Shown here: positions 44,793 to 53,650 of the stretch, piece by piece
Layout: the number at the start of each line of letters is the position of its first letter
How positions within the stretch are numbered: the stretch's first letter is position 1
Notes under the pieces: generated by a model
The model's database searches: none
The model's input: only the letters and a program-made list of their open reading frames with translations
Told to the model about the DNA's origin: nothing
Made by a program: the position numbers and the translations under genes
NCBI RefSeq assembly: GCF_007830335.1
Contig: NZ_VLKU01000002.1
Span: forward strand, 124,001 to 188,000
Direction of reading: 5' to 3'
Source of the DNA: Paracoccus sulfuroxidans
Lineage (GTDB): Bacteria > Pseudomonadota > Alphaproteobacteria > Rhodobacterales > Rhodobacteraceae
DNA length: 64,000 nt

Positions 44793-45266
44793 ATGACCAC
44801 ACGCACCCGCCTGAATCTCTATTTCGACCCAGCGCTCATCCCGCAGATCGAGGCGATGGCGCTGCGCCGCTCGGCGGCGCTGCGCCGCAATGTCTCGAAA
44901 TCCGCCATCGTGGAGGCGGCGGTCATGTCCTACCTGTCCGGCGATGCCGACGACCAGCTTGAAGCCGCCATGTCTCGCCGCTTGGATAAACTCGGCCGCC
45001 AGATCGACACGCTCGACCTAGATCTCGCCGTCCTCGGCGAGACGGTCGCGCAGTTCATCCATTTCTGGATGACCATCACGCCGCCGCTTTCAGGAGCCGC
45101 GCAATCTGCTGCCCGCGCGAAAGGTGCGGAACGGTTTGAAGGATTCATGCAGAATCTCGGCCGGCGTCTGGCGACGGGCGACAGGTTCTTGAAGGAGATT
45201 ACGAGAGATGTTGGGCCTGAAGAAGGTCTTCCGGGGTTGAACAATCATCCAACGCAGGAGCGCTGA
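44793..45266 (+). CDS. Ribbon-helix-helix (CopG-type) conjugation protein
   Basis: 157 residues. TTRTRLNLYFDPALIPQIEAMALRR with NVSKSAIVEAAVMSYL is an RHH DNA-binding module; a helical region with a TM-like IHFWMTITPP follows. It is normal between traG and trbB in this ICE family. Its C-terminus after QNLGRRLATGDRFLKE is replaced by unrelated residues, and the probable original end survives at 46174-46297, so the gene was cut and re-capped by an insertion. Confidence 0.75.
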   Translation: MTTRTRLNLYFDPALIPQIEAMALRRSAALRRNVSKSAIVEAAVMSYLSGDADDQLEAAMSRRLDKLGRQIDTLDLDLAVLGETVAQFIHFWMTITPPLSGAAQSAARAKGAERFEGFMQNLGRRLATGDRFLKEITRDVGPEEGLPGLNNHPTQER

Positions 45267-45342
45267 TGAAGATTATTGCACCGACTATAGTCGCTATGCG
45301 CGGCGCTAGGTTCGCCTACTTCTCTCCGTCAACGCATCAATG

Positions 45343-46107
45343 TTATCTAGAGCTTCCGAATTGCTGAACTACCTCTCCGGTTATCCACGCGCTATCAGGC
45401 ATCAGATCAAAGTGATTTCGCCCAGGGCGTTCGAGATACCGTGCTGATGGGAAATGTGCGACGGCGGCGGCTGTTGCATTCCGAAAAAAGCACTTTTCGC
45501 CTGCATAAAGTAAAACTGGCGCAGTGAACGACTCAGAAGCCGCACCCAAGGGCGGCCATTCAGCTTCAGCGGTGCGTAATGCATGAAGTGCGTTGGTGTT
45601 GACGCGAGCAAGACGGGTGGCCATGCCGTCCGGCACATCGAACATTTGCATCCAAACAGCAAGCCAAGCTTGTGCTCCACTGGAAAATGTTTCGGCAACC
45701 ATATCTGTCGCCAAATCGACTTCAGAGTGAAGCTCGAACCCCCCAAGAATCAATCCTCGATAAGCCTCTGGATTTTGAACGGCGGCAGCGAGCGCTATTT
45801 TTGCGCCGAGCGAGTATCCCCAGACTAATGGATTTACTAGATCTAGGGTGTTGATTACCGTTTCAATGTCAGAAGCCATTTTGGGCAATGCGTAAGAGGA
45901 CGAATTCGTGGGGCATGTGCTTAGCCCGTGCCCGCGAGGTTCGACACATACGACATGAAATTCCTTAGCCAATCCTGAGATGTAGCCAAGTTCTAACCAG
46001 TCCTCACAGGTCATGCTGATGCCAAAGATCAGGACAAGAGGCAGGTTCGTTTCATCACCAAACGTCTCATACCTCACGAGAACGTCGTCATTTTTAACAT
46101 AGGGCAT
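45343..46107 (-). CDS. Alpha/beta-fold hydrolase (cargo)
   Basis: About 254 residues from the ATG at 46107 (MPYVKNDDVLVRYETFGDE); a longer frame upstream only reads the duplicated RHH tail backwards. Features: VWGYSLGAKIALA nucleophile elbow (G-x-S-x-G), VLLYAGEKCFFRN acid region, GRNHFD with the catalytic His. The substrate is unknown; esterase, lactonase or dehalogenase-type chemistry is possible. It is opposite to the transfer operon and lies between two copies of the RHH gene 3' end. Confidence 0.82.
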   Translation of the reverse strand: MPYVKNDDVLVRYETFGDETNLPLVLIFGISMTCEDWLELGYISGLAKEFHVVCVEPRGHGLSTCPTNSSSYALPKMASDIETVINTLDLVNPLVWGYSLGAKIALAAAVQNPEAYRGLILGGFELHSEVDLATDMVAETFSSGAQAWLAVWMQMFDVPDGMATRLARVNTNALHALRTAEAEWPPLGAASESFTAPVLLYAGEKCFFRNATAAAVAHFPSARYLERPGRNHFDLMPDSAWITGEVVQQFGSSR

Positions 46108-46173
46108 GACCATCAATAACGTGCGACAAGCCTGATCGCAACTTCGGTAGCAAAAAGGAGAGGTGGAAAGGCA

Positions 46174-46297
46174 GCAGAATCTCGGCCGGCGTCTGGCGAC
46201 CGGCGACAGGTTCCTCAAAGAGCTGTCGCGCGACATCGACTCACTTCCCGACGATCCGTTGCCGGACGAATCCGAGAGCAACGGCGATCAAGAATAA
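46174..46297 (+). pseudogene. Detached original 3' end of the RHH gene
   Basis: QNLGRRLATGDRFLKELSRD here matches QNLGRRLATGDRFLKEITRD near 45155, then runs on to an acidic end (DSLPDDPLPDESESNGDQE) and TAA. The two copies agree over about 45 bases with one or two changes and then diverge. It has no start of its own. Confidence 0.8.
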
Positions 46298-46305
46298 GTA
46301 TTCGG

Positions 46306-46329
46306 ACCCGTCCTATTTACCGCCGATGG
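46306..46329 (+). repeat. 24-bp motif, copy upstream of trbB
   Basis: ACCCGTCCTATTTACCGCCG and four more bases, 22 of 24 identical to 42674-42697. Just downstream a GC-rich CCGCCG run is followed by AT-rich TTAGATACTTGTTG, a possible promoter region for the trb operon. The remaining bases to 46443 show no gene. Confidence 0.6.
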
Positions 46330-46443
46330 CCGCCGATTGCCGCCGCCGCTTAGATACTTGTTGAACCGGCCCAATTCCGGGCTTTCTTAATCGACCCCGA
46401 TCCGGGGACCGCCTGTTGCGCCCCGCCAGAAGCCGGGGCCGAC

Positions 46444-47439
46444 ATGACCACCAACCACCACAGACAGGAAGCGATCCAGCGCGGCGCGCGCATGTTGCGC
46501 ACCGCGCTCGGCCCCGCCATTGCCCGGCTGCTCGAAGACCCGGCCGTGGTCGAGGTAATGTTGAACCCGGACGGTCGCCTTTGGGTGGACCGGCTGTCCG
46601 AAGGGCTTTCCGACACGGGCGAACGCCTGTCCGCCGCCGATGGCGAACGCATCGTGCGGCTGGTCGCGCATCATGTCGGCGCAGAGGTTCATGCCCGCAG
46701 CCCCCGCGTCTCGGCAGAGCTGCCCGAGAGCGGGGAACGGTTCGAGGGCCTTTTGCCGCCCGTGGTCGCCGCGCCGGCCTTCGCCATCCGTAAACCTGCC
46801 GTCGCGGTGTTCACGCTCGACGACTATGTGGCCGCCGGCATCATGTCTGCCGATCAGGCGGAAACGCTGCGCGAAGCCGTCGCAGCCCGCGCCAATATCT
46901 TGGTGGCGGGCGGCACTTCCACCGGCAAGACCACGCTCACCAATGCCCTTTTGGCGGAGGTCGCCAAGGGCGCGGATCGTGTCGTCATCATCGAAGACAC
47001 CCGCGAGCTGCAATGTGCCGCGCCCAATCTGGTGGCGCTGCGCACCAAGGATGGCGTCGCCAGCCTGTCGGACCTTGTGCGGTCCTCGCTGCGCCTGCGC
47101 CCCGACCGCATCCCGATTGGGGAGGTGCGCGGATCGGAAGCCCTCGACCTGCTCAAAGCATGGGGCACGGGCCATCCCGGCGGGATCGGCACCATTCACG
47201 CCGGCACCGGCATCGGCGCGCTTCGTCGCCTTGAACAGCTCATCCAAGAGGCTGTCGTCACGGTCCCGCGTGCGCTGATCGCCGAGACTATCGACCTTGT
47301 TGCCGTCCTTTCCGGGCGCGGTTCCGCGCGCCGGCTGGCCGAGCTTGCCCGCGTCGAGGGGCTGGGGCCGGACGGCGACTACCGCATCACGCATCCCATC
47401 CCTTCGGCAATCCCCACCAGCACAGGAGAATCTTCATGA
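46444..47439 (+). CDS. trbB: TrbB, VirB11-type transfer ATPase
   Basis: 331 residues. [15 protein letters not shown] in the N-terminal domain, Walker [18 protein letters not shown] at about 153-169, then [13 protein letters not shown] and [36 protein letters not shown] (Asp and His boxes). It is a hexameric cytoplasmic ATPase energising the mating channel. First gene of trbBCDEJKLFGI; trbC overlaps its end by 4 bases. Confidence 0.95.
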   Translation: MTTNHHRQEAIQRGARMLRTALGPAIARLLEDPAVVEVMLNPDGRLWVDRLSEGLSDTGERLSAADGERIVRLVAHHVGAEVHARSPRVSAELPESGERFEGLLPPVVAAPAFAIRKPAVAVFTLDDYVAAGIMSADQAETLREAVAARANILVAGGTSTGKTTLTNALLAEVAKGADRVVIIEDTRELQCAAPNLVALRTKDGVASLSDLVRSSLRLRPDRIPIGEVRGSEALDLLKAWGTGHPGGIGTIHAGTGIGALRRLEQLIQEAVVTVPRALIAETIDLVAVLSGRGSARRLAELARVEGLGPDGDYRITHPIPSAIPTSTGESS

Positions 47440-47768
47440 TCCGCACCCTTACGCGCGGCTATCGCTTCGCCACGACCGCCGCATCTGCCCTTGCCATCAG
47501 CCTCATGCTTGCCCCGGCCGCCCATGCGTCCGGTTCGTCGATGCCATGGGAACAGCCCTTGCAGCAAATCCTCCAGTCCATCGAGGGGCCGGTCGCCAAG
47601 ATCATCGCCGTCATCATCATCATCGTGACGGGCCTGACCCTCGCGTTCGGCGATACCAGCGGCGGCTTCCGTCGCCTGATCCAGATCGTTTTCGGCCTGT
47701 CCATCGCGTTCGCCGCATCGAGCTTCTTCCTGTCTTTCTTCTCGTTCGGCGGCGGGGCGCTCGTTTGA
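47436..47768 (+). CDS. trbC: TrbC, conjugative pilin precursor
   Basis: 110 residues. A long signal (FATTAASALAISLMLAPAAHA) is followed by a short mature pilin with two hydrophobic helices (VAKIIAVIIIIVTGLTLAFG and IVFGLSIAFAASSFFLSFFSFGGGALV). It is the VirB2/TrbC family and probably cyclised by TraF (31294-31839). The pilus subunit crosses both membranes during assembly. TGATG overlap with trbD. Confidence 0.92.
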   Translation: MIRTLTRGYRFATTAASALAISLMLAPAAHASGSSMPWEQPLQQILQSIEGPVAKIIAVIIIIVTGLTLAFGDTSGGFRRLIQIVFGLSIAFAASSFFLSFFSFGGGALV

Positions 47769-48049
47769 TGGCGGGCGGCCTCGAACTGCTCGACGCGGTG
47801 CCGGGCTTCACGGTCCCGGTCCACCGGGCGCTGACCGAGCATATTTTGCTCGGCGGCGCACCGCGCTCCATCGCCATCATGAACGGAACGCTGGCCGGAG
47901 CCGTGGGCCTCGGTTTGCGCCTCTGGCTGGTCGGCATCGCCATTTGGGCAATCGGCCATTTCGCAGCCGTATGGGCGGCGAAGCGCGATCCCCAATTCGT
48001 CGAGGTCGGGCGTAGGCATCTGCGCGTCCCCGGCCATCTGGCGGTGTGA
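47768..48049 (+). CDS. trbD: TrbD, VirB3-like inner-membrane protein
   Basis: 93 residues: FTVPVHRALTEHILLGGAPRSIAIMNGTLAGAVGLGLRLWLVGIAIW holds two adjacent hydrophobic segments, then AAKRDPQFVEVGRRHLRVPGHL is the conserved VirB3 tail. It partners the TrbE ATPase; translation is coupled to trbC through the overlapping stop and start. Confidence 0.9.
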   Translation: MAGGLELLDAVPGFTVPVHRALTEHILLGGAPRSIAIMNGTLAGAVGLGLRLWLVGIAIWAIGHFAAVWAAKRDPQFVEVGRRHLRVPGHLAV

Positions 48050-48059
48050 GGGCGCGGCC

Positions 48060-50552
48060 ATGATGAACCTTTCCGAATATCGCCGCACCGCCGCCCGGCT
48101 CGCCGACTATTTGCCATGGGCCGCATTGCTCGGCTCCGGCGTCGTCTTGAACAAGGACGGCAGTTTTCAGAGGACCGCGAAGTTTCGCGGTCCCGATCTG
48201 GATTCCGCCGTCGCGGCCGAGCTGGTCGCCGTCGCCGGCCGCATCAATAACGCCGTGCGCCGCCTCGGCTCCGGCTGGAGCATCTTTGTTGAGGCGCAGC
48301 GCAGCGAGGCCGCGACCTATCCCGACAGCACCTTTCCCGATGCGGCATCGGCGCTGGTCGATGCCGAGCGCAAAGCCGGGTTCGAGGAAGCAGGCACGCA
48401 TTTCGTGTCGGGCTATTTCCTGACCTTCCTCTGGCTGCCCCCGGCCGAGGAAGCCGCCCGCACTGAGGCATGGCTCTACGAGGGCCGCGAGAAAACCGGC
48501 GTGGACCCGTGGGAGCTGCTGCGCGGCTTCATCGACCGCACCGACCGCGTGCTGGCTTTGCTCGACGGCTTCATGCCCGAGTGCCGTTGGATGGATGATG
48601 GCGCGACGCTGACCTATCTCCACTCCACCATCTCGACCAACCGGCATCGCGTGCGCGTGCCCGAGGTGCCCATGCACCTCGATGCGCTGCTCGCCGACCA
48701 GCCCTTGACCGGCGGGCTGGAGCCGCGCCTTGGGACCAAGCATCTGCGCGTGCTGACCATCGTGGGATTCCCGACCGCGACGACGCCGGGCCTGCTCGAC
48801 GAAATGAACCGCCTGCCGTTCCCCTACAGGTGGAGCACGCGCGCGATCCTGCTCGACAAGACCGACGCGACGCGGCTGCTGACCCGCATCCGCCGCCAAT
48901 GGTTTGCGAAGCGCAAGAGCATCGCCGCGATCTTGAAAGAGGTGATGACCAACGAGGCGTCCGCGCTGGTGGACACCGACGCGGCCAACAAGGCGCTCGA
49001 CGCCGACATGGCCTTGCAGGAACTCGGCGCGGACGTGGCGGGCATGGCCTATGTCACGGCCACCGTCACCGTATGGGATGCCGACCCGCGCCTAGCCGAC
49101 GAGAAGCTGCGCCTGGTCGAGAAGATCGTTCAGGGGCGCGACTTCACCGCCATGCCCGAGAGCGTCAACGCGGTTGACGCATGGCTCGGCAGCCTGCCCG
49201 GACACGCCTACGCCAATGTCCGCCAGCCGCCCATCAGCACATTGAATCTCGCCCACATGATCCCGCTGTCGGCGGTGTGGGCGGGGCCGGAACGGGACGA
49301 GCATTTCGGTGCGCCCCCTCTGCTCTTTGGAAAGACCGAAGGCTCAACCCCGTTCCGGTTGTCTTTGCATGTCGGCGACGTAGGGCACACCCTTGTCGTC
49401 GGCCCCACGGGCGCGGGCAAGAGCGTGCTGCTCGCCCTTATGGCCTTGCAGTTCCGGCGCTACGCCGGATCGCAGGTCTTCGCCTTCGACTTCGGCGGCA
49501 GCATCCGCGCCGCCGCGCTCGCCATGGGCGGCGACTGGCACGACCTTGGTGGCGGGCTGACAGAAGGGGCCGAGGCGTCCGTCTCGCTCCAGCCGCTCGC
49601 CCGCATCCACGACACCTATGAACGCGCATGGGCGGCGGACTGGATTGCCGCCATCCTCATGCGGGAAGGCATCGCCATCACGCCCGAGGTCAAAGAGTAT
49701 CTTTGGACGGCGCTGACTTCGCTGGCCTCGGCCCCGGTCGAGGAACGCACCATCACCGGCCTTGCGGTGCTGCTGCAATCCAACGATCTGAAACAGGCGC
49801 TCCGGCCGTTCTGCGTCGGCGGTGCCTATGGCCGGCTGCTCGACGCCGAAGCCGAACATCTCGGCTCGGCGGATGTGCAGGCGTTCGAGATCGAGGGCCT
49901 TGTCGGGACTGGAGCGGCCCCGGCCGTGCTGTCCTACCTGTTCCACCGCATCGGCGACCGGCTCGACGGGCGGCCGACGCTTCTCATCATAGATGAAGGC
50001 TGGCTTGCGCTGGACGACGAGGGTTTCGCCGGCCAGCTCCGCGAATGGCTGAAAACGCTCCGCAAAAAGAACGCCAGCGTCATCTTCGCCACGCAAAGCC
50101 TGTCCGACATTGACGGCAGCAACATCGCGCCCGCGATCATCGAGAGCTGCCCGACGCGGCTTCTGCTGCCGAACGAGCGCGCCATCGAGCCGCAGATTAC
50201 CGAGATTTACCGGCGTTTCGGGTTGAATGACCGGCAGATCGAAATCCTCGCACGGGCCACGCCCAAGCGCGACTACTACTGCCAGTCGAGGCGCGGCAAT
50301 CGCCTGTTCGAGCTTGGCCTGTCCGAAATCGGCCTCGCGCTCTGCGCCGCATCCGCCAAATCCGACCAGACGCTCATTGCACAGATCGTCGCCGAACACG
50401 GCCGCGACGGCTTCCTCGCCGCATGGCTACGCGCGCGCGGCGTCGAGTGGGCGGCCGAGCTGATCCCCAACCTCACCAATCTTGCCGACCGGCCGGAATC
50501 CGCCGCGCCGGCCCGGCTCGATACCCACCCCACACAGGAGATTCTTCCATGA
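48060..50552 (+). CDS. trbE: TrbE, VirB4-type transfer ATPase
   Basis: 830 residues. MMNLSEYRRTAARLADYLPWA start; Walker A VVGPTGAGKSVLLALMA at about 445-460; Walker B TLLIIDEGWLALDDEGF at about 640-655; and an R-x-x-Q-like IFATQSLSDIDGSNIAPAI segment. It is the largest ATPase of the channel, cytoplasmic and membrane-associated. It overlaps trbJ by 4 bases. Confidence 0.95.
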   Translation: MMNLSEYRRTAARLADYLPWAALLGSGVVLNKDGSFQRTAKFRGPDLDSAVAAELVAVAGRINNAVRRLGSGWSIFVEAQRSEAATYPDSTFPDAASALVDAERKAGFEEAGTHFVSGYFLTFLWLPPAEEAARTEAWLYEGREKTGVDPWELLRGFIDRTDRVLALLDGFMPECRWMDDGATLTYLHSTISTNRHRVRVPEVPMHLDALLADQPLTGGLEPRLGTKHLRVLTIVGFPTATTPGLLDEMNRLPFPYRWSTRAILLDKTDATRLLTRIRRQWFAKRKSIAAILKEVMTNEASALVDTDAANKALDADMALQELGADVAGMAYVTATVTVWDADPRLADEKLRLVEKIVQGRDFTAMPESVNAVDAWLGSLPGHAYANVRQPPISTLNLAHMIPLSAVWAGPERDEHFGAPPLLFGKTEGSTPFRLSLHVGDVGHTLVVGPTGAGKSVLLALMALQFRRYAGSQVFAFDFGGSIRAAALAMGGDWHDLGGGLTEGAEASVSLQPLARIHDTYERAWAADWIAAILMREGIAITPEVKEYLWTALTSLASAPVEERTITGLAVLLQSNDLKQALRPFCVGGAYGRLLDAEAEHLGSADVQAFEIEGLVGTGAAPAVLSYLFHRIGDRLDGRPTLLIIDEGWLALDDEGFAGQLREWLKTLRKKNASVIFATQSLSDIDGSNIAPAIIESCPTRLLLPNERAIEPQITEIYRRFGLNDRQIEILARATPKRDYYCQSRRGNRLFELGLSEIGLALCAASAKSDQTLIAQIVAEHGRDGFLAAWLRARGVEWAAELIPNLTNLADRPESAAPARLDTHPTQEILP

Positions 50553-51325
50553 CCTATCCCAAGTTTGTCGGGGCTTCGGCCCTCGCGCTGGCGCTCGCAG
50601 TGCCCGTCGCGCTGTCGCCCATGCTGGCAAGCCCGGCCCATGCGCAATTCGGTTTCGGCCGGATCGTCTATGACCCGAGCAACTACGCGCAAAACCTGCT
50701 CACGGCAGCGCGCACGCTGGAGCAGATCAACAACCAGATCACCAGCCTCCAGAACGAGGCGCAGATGCTCATCAATCAGGCCCGCAATCTGGCGAGCCTG
50801 CCGTATTCGTCGCTCCAGCAGCTCCAGCAGAACGTGAGCCGGACGCAGCAGCTTCTTAGCCAAGCGCAGAACATCGCGTTCGAGGTCGGGCAGATCGACC
50901 AAGCGTTTCAACAGCAATACGGCAACGTCTCGCTTTCGACGACCGACGCCCAGCTTGTCGCCGATGCGCGCAGCCGGTGGGAGAACACGGTCGGCGGCTT
51001 GCAGGACGCAATGCGCGTGCAGGCGGGTGCGGTCGGCAACATCGACAGCAACCGCGCCGAGATGGCCGCGCTTGTCGGCCAGAGCCAAGGCGCGACCGGC
51101 GCGCTGCAAGCCACGCAGGCCGGCAACCAGCTTCTCGCGCTCCAGTCACAGCAGCTTTCCGATCTGATCGCGGTCATCTCGGCGAACGGCCGCGCCGACG
51201 CGCTGACCGAAGCCGAGCGCGCGACCGCCGCCGAACAGGGCCGCATCCAGCGCGAGCGTTTCCTGACGCCCGGCAGCGGCTATCAGCCGGGTAACGCGCA
51301 GATGTTCAACAACGGCAACAACTGA
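50549..51325 (+). CDS. trbJ: TrbJ, VirB5-like protein
   Basis: 258 residues with a Sec signal (FVGASALALALAVPVALSPM, cleavage likely after AHA). It has the TrbJ opening RIVYDPSNYAQNLLTAARTLEQINNQITSLQNEAQMLINQARNL and long Gln-rich coiled-coil helices. It is periplasmic, at the pilus tip or base. The start is set by overlap with the trbE stop. Confidence 0.92.
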   Translation: MTYPKFVGASALALALAVPVALSPMLASPAHAQFGFGRIVYDPSNYAQNLLTAARTLEQINNQITSLQNEAQMLINQARNLASLPYSSLQQLQQNVSRTQQLLSQAQNIAFEVGQIDQAFQQQYGNVSLSTTDAQLVADARSRWENTVGGLQDAMRVQAGAVGNIDSNRAEMAALVGQSQGATGALQATQAGNQLLALQSQQLSDLIAVISANGRADALTEAERATAAEQGRIQRERFLTPGSGYQPGNAQMFNNGNN

Positions 51326-51339
51326 CCGGGAGGCTCGCC

Positions 51340-51606
51340 ATGGACGGCAAGATGCTGGTCCGGCTCGGGGCCGTGGTGTTCGTTGCGATTGCCTTGACAG
51401 TGACCGCAATCGACATGACGCGGAAGGACGAGCCTTCCGCGTCACGGCCGGCATCGGCCCTCCAGCCCCCGGCCGATCCCCTGCGCGAAACCCTGCGCCG
51501 TTGCCAGCAACTCGGCGAGGCGGCGGCGAGCGACACCGACTGCCTCGCCGCATGGGCTGAATCCCGCGACCGCTTCCTCGGCCGTGACCGCAGCGAGGCG
51601 CGCTGA
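51340..51606 (+). CDS. trbK: TrbK-alt, putative entry-exclusion protein
   Basis: 88 residues: one N-terminal TM helix (LVRLGAVVFVAIALTVTAI), then PLRETLRRCQQLGEAAASDTDCLAAWAESRDRFLG, the signature of the alternative TrbK family with two conserved cysteines. It is expected to block uptake of a second copy of the same element. GGGAGG precedes it by 7 bases. Confidence 0.85.
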   Translation: MDGKMLVRLGAVVFVAIALTVTAIDMTRKDEPSASRPASALQPPADPLRETLRRCQQLGEAAASDTDCLAAWAESRDRFLGRDRSEAR

Positions 51607-51608
51607 CC

Positions 51609-52964
51609 ATGGGAAACACGGGCGTCATCGACAATTTCCTCGGCGTATTCACGCGCTACATCGACAGCGGGTTCGGGCTGTTGTCTGGCGAAGTCGCCTT
51701 CATCGCTACCACCCTGATCGTCATCGACGTGACGCTTGCCGCGCTCTTTTGGGCATGGGGCGCAGATGACGACATCATCGCTCGGCTGGTGAAGAAGACC
51801 CTTTTCGTGGGCGTCTTCGCCTACATCATCGGCAATTGGAACAACCTCGCCCGGATCGTCTTCGAGAGCTTCGCCGGCCTCGGTCTCATGGCGTCGGGCA
51901 CCGGCTTTTCTGTCACCGGTCTGACGCGGCCGGGCCGCGTAGCGCAGACCGGCCTCGACGCCGGCCGCCCGCTGCTCGACTCCATTTCCGACCTGATGGG
52001 CTGGATCGCCTTCTTCGAGAACTTCATCCAGATCGCGTGCCTGCTGTTCGCATGGGCGCTCGTGGTGTTGGCCTTCTTCATCCTCGCCATCCAGCTTTTC
52101 GTGACCCTCATCGAGTTCAAGCTGACCACGCTTGCCGGCTTCGTCCTCATCCCCTTCGGCCTGTTCGGCAAGACCGCCTTCATGGCCGAGAAGGTCTTGG
52201 GCAACGTGGTGTCCTCCGGCATCAAGGTTCTGGTGCTCGCCGTCATCATCGGTATCGGCAGCACCTTGTTTTCGCAATTCACGGCCGGTTTCGGCGGGGC
52301 GACCCCGACCATCGACGACGCCATGGCGATTGTGCTGGCAGCTCTGTCGCTGCTCGGCCTCGGCATCTTCGGCCCCGGCATAGCAAACGGCATCGTTTCG
52401 GGCGGCCCGCAGCTCGGCGCGGGTGCTGCCGTGGGAACCGGGCTTGCGGTCGCAGGTGCAGCCGTCGCCGCTGGCGGCGGGGCCATGCTCGCCGCCAAAG
52501 GTGGTGCCGCTGCCCTGTCCGGCGGGGCCGCGGCCGTCCGCGGCGGCGCGGCCACCGCGGGCGCGGCGACCGCCGCCTATAGCGTCGGATCGCTTGGCCA
52601 GTCCGGCGCGGCAGGCGTCGCCTCCGGTCTCGGCGGCGTCGGCCGCGCAGCAGGTTCGGCCGCCATCTCACCCCTCAAACGCGCCGCCGCGCGGGCCAGC
52701 GAATCCGTCAAATCCAGCTTCTCCGAAGGTTCGAAGGCCGGATTCGGCGCAAGCGGCGGCAGCTCCACCATGGGAACGGTCGGCGGGAGCGATGCTGCGC
52801 CCGCATCGCCGGCACCATCCGCCGGTCCTCCGGCCTGGGCGCAGCGCATGCAGCGTTCGCAAGCCCTCAACCACGGCACGACCATGGCCGCCCATGCGGT
52901 GCGCTCCGGCGACAGCCACGGCTCCGGTTCCTCCATCAATCTTTCCGAAAGTGACCGCTCATGA
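51609..52964 (+). CDS. trbL: TrbL, VirB6-like membrane channel protein
   Basis: 451 residues. VIDNFLGVFTRYIDSGFGLLSGEVAFIATTLI start, about six TM helices up to residue 250, then a long Gly/Ala-rich and Ser/Pro-rich tail typical of TrbL. The polytopic core forms part of the inner-membrane channel. It follows trbK by two bases and overlaps trbF by four. Confidence 0.92.
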   Translation: MGNTGVIDNFLGVFTRYIDSGFGLLSGEVAFIATTLIVIDVTLAALFWAWGADDDIIARLVKKTLFVGVFAYIIGNWNNLARIVFESFAGLGLMASGTGFSVTGLTRPGRVAQTGLDAGRPLLDSISDLMGWIAFFENFIQIACLLFAWALVVLAFFILAIQLFVTLIEFKLTTLAGFVLIPFGLFGKTAFMAEKVLGNVVSSGIKVLVLAVIIGIGSTLFSQFTAGFGGATPTIDDAMAIVLAALSLLGLGIFGPGIANGIVSGGPQLGAGAAVGTGLAVAGAAVAAGGGAMLAAKGGAAALSGGAAAVRGGAATAGAATAAYSVGSLGQSGAAGVASGLGGVGRAAGSAAISPLKRAAARASESVKSSFSEGSKAGFGASGGSSTMGTVGGSDAAPASPAPSAGPPAWAQRMQRSQALNHGTTMAAHAVRSGDSHGSGSSINLSESDRS

Positions 52965-53650
52965 GCATCTTCAAACGACCAGCAACTCATTACGGCAAGA
53001 CGCCGGAACCCGAGACGCCTTATCAGCGCGCCGCGCAAGTGTGGGACGAGCGTATCGGCTCGGCCCGCGTGCAGGCGCGGAACTGGCGGCTCATGGCCTT
53101 CGGCTCGCTGATCCTCTCGGCCGGCTTCGCCTCTGCGCTGGTCTGGCAGTCCGCGCGTGGGACCGTGGTGCCTTGGGTCGTGCAGGTGGACAATCTCGGT
53201 CAAGCGCAGACCGTCGCGCCAGCCAATGCCGACTATCGCCCGACCGATCCGCAGATTGCTTTCCATCTCGGCCGCTTCATCGAACAGGTCCGCGCGATCC
53301 CGGCCGACGCGATCATCGTCCGCCAGAACTGGCTTCGCGCCTATGAATGGACCACGGATCGCGGCGCGGCGGCATTGAACGATTACGCCCGCGCCAATGA
53401 CCCTTTCACCAAGGTCGGCCGCCAACAGGTCGCCGTCGAGGTGTCCAGCGTCATCCGGGCCTCGCCCAACAGCTTCCGCGTCGCGTGGACGGAAAGGCAT
53501 TTCGAGAACGGCCAGCTTTCCACCACGGAACGATGGACGGCCATCCTCACTATCGTCATCCAGCCGCCGCGCGACGCCGAGCGCCTGCGCGCCAATCCGC
53601 TGGGAATCTACGTCAATGCAATTTCGTGGTCGCGGGAGATGAGCCAATGA
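52961..53650 (+). CDS. trbF: TrbF, VirB8-like assembly factor
   Basis: 229 residues: TPYQRAAQVWDERIGSARVQARNWRLMAFGSLILSAGFASALVW gives a short cytoplasmic part and one TM helix, followed by the NTF2-like periplasmic VirB8 domain (VVPWVVQVDNLGQ, RVAWTERHFENG, NPLGIYVNAISWSREMSQ). The four-base overlap with the trbG ATG is kept even though trbG is interrupted just after. Confidence 0.93.
   Translation: MSIFKRPATHYGKTPEPETPYQRAAQVWDERIGSARVQARNWRLMAFGSLILSAGFASALVWQSARGTVVPWVVQVDNLGQAQTVAPANADYRPTDPQIAFHLGRFIEQVRAIPADAIIVRQNWLRAYEWTTDRGAAALNDYARANDPFTKVGRQQVAVEVSSVIRASPNSFRVAWTERHFENGQLSTTERWTAILTIVIQPPRDAERLRANPLGIYVNAISWSREMSQ

Noticed and set aside
46108..46281. N-terminal extension of the alpha/beta hydrolase
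   Set aside because: The extension is the antisense of the duplicated RHH gene tail, so it reflects the insertion and not the hydrolase.
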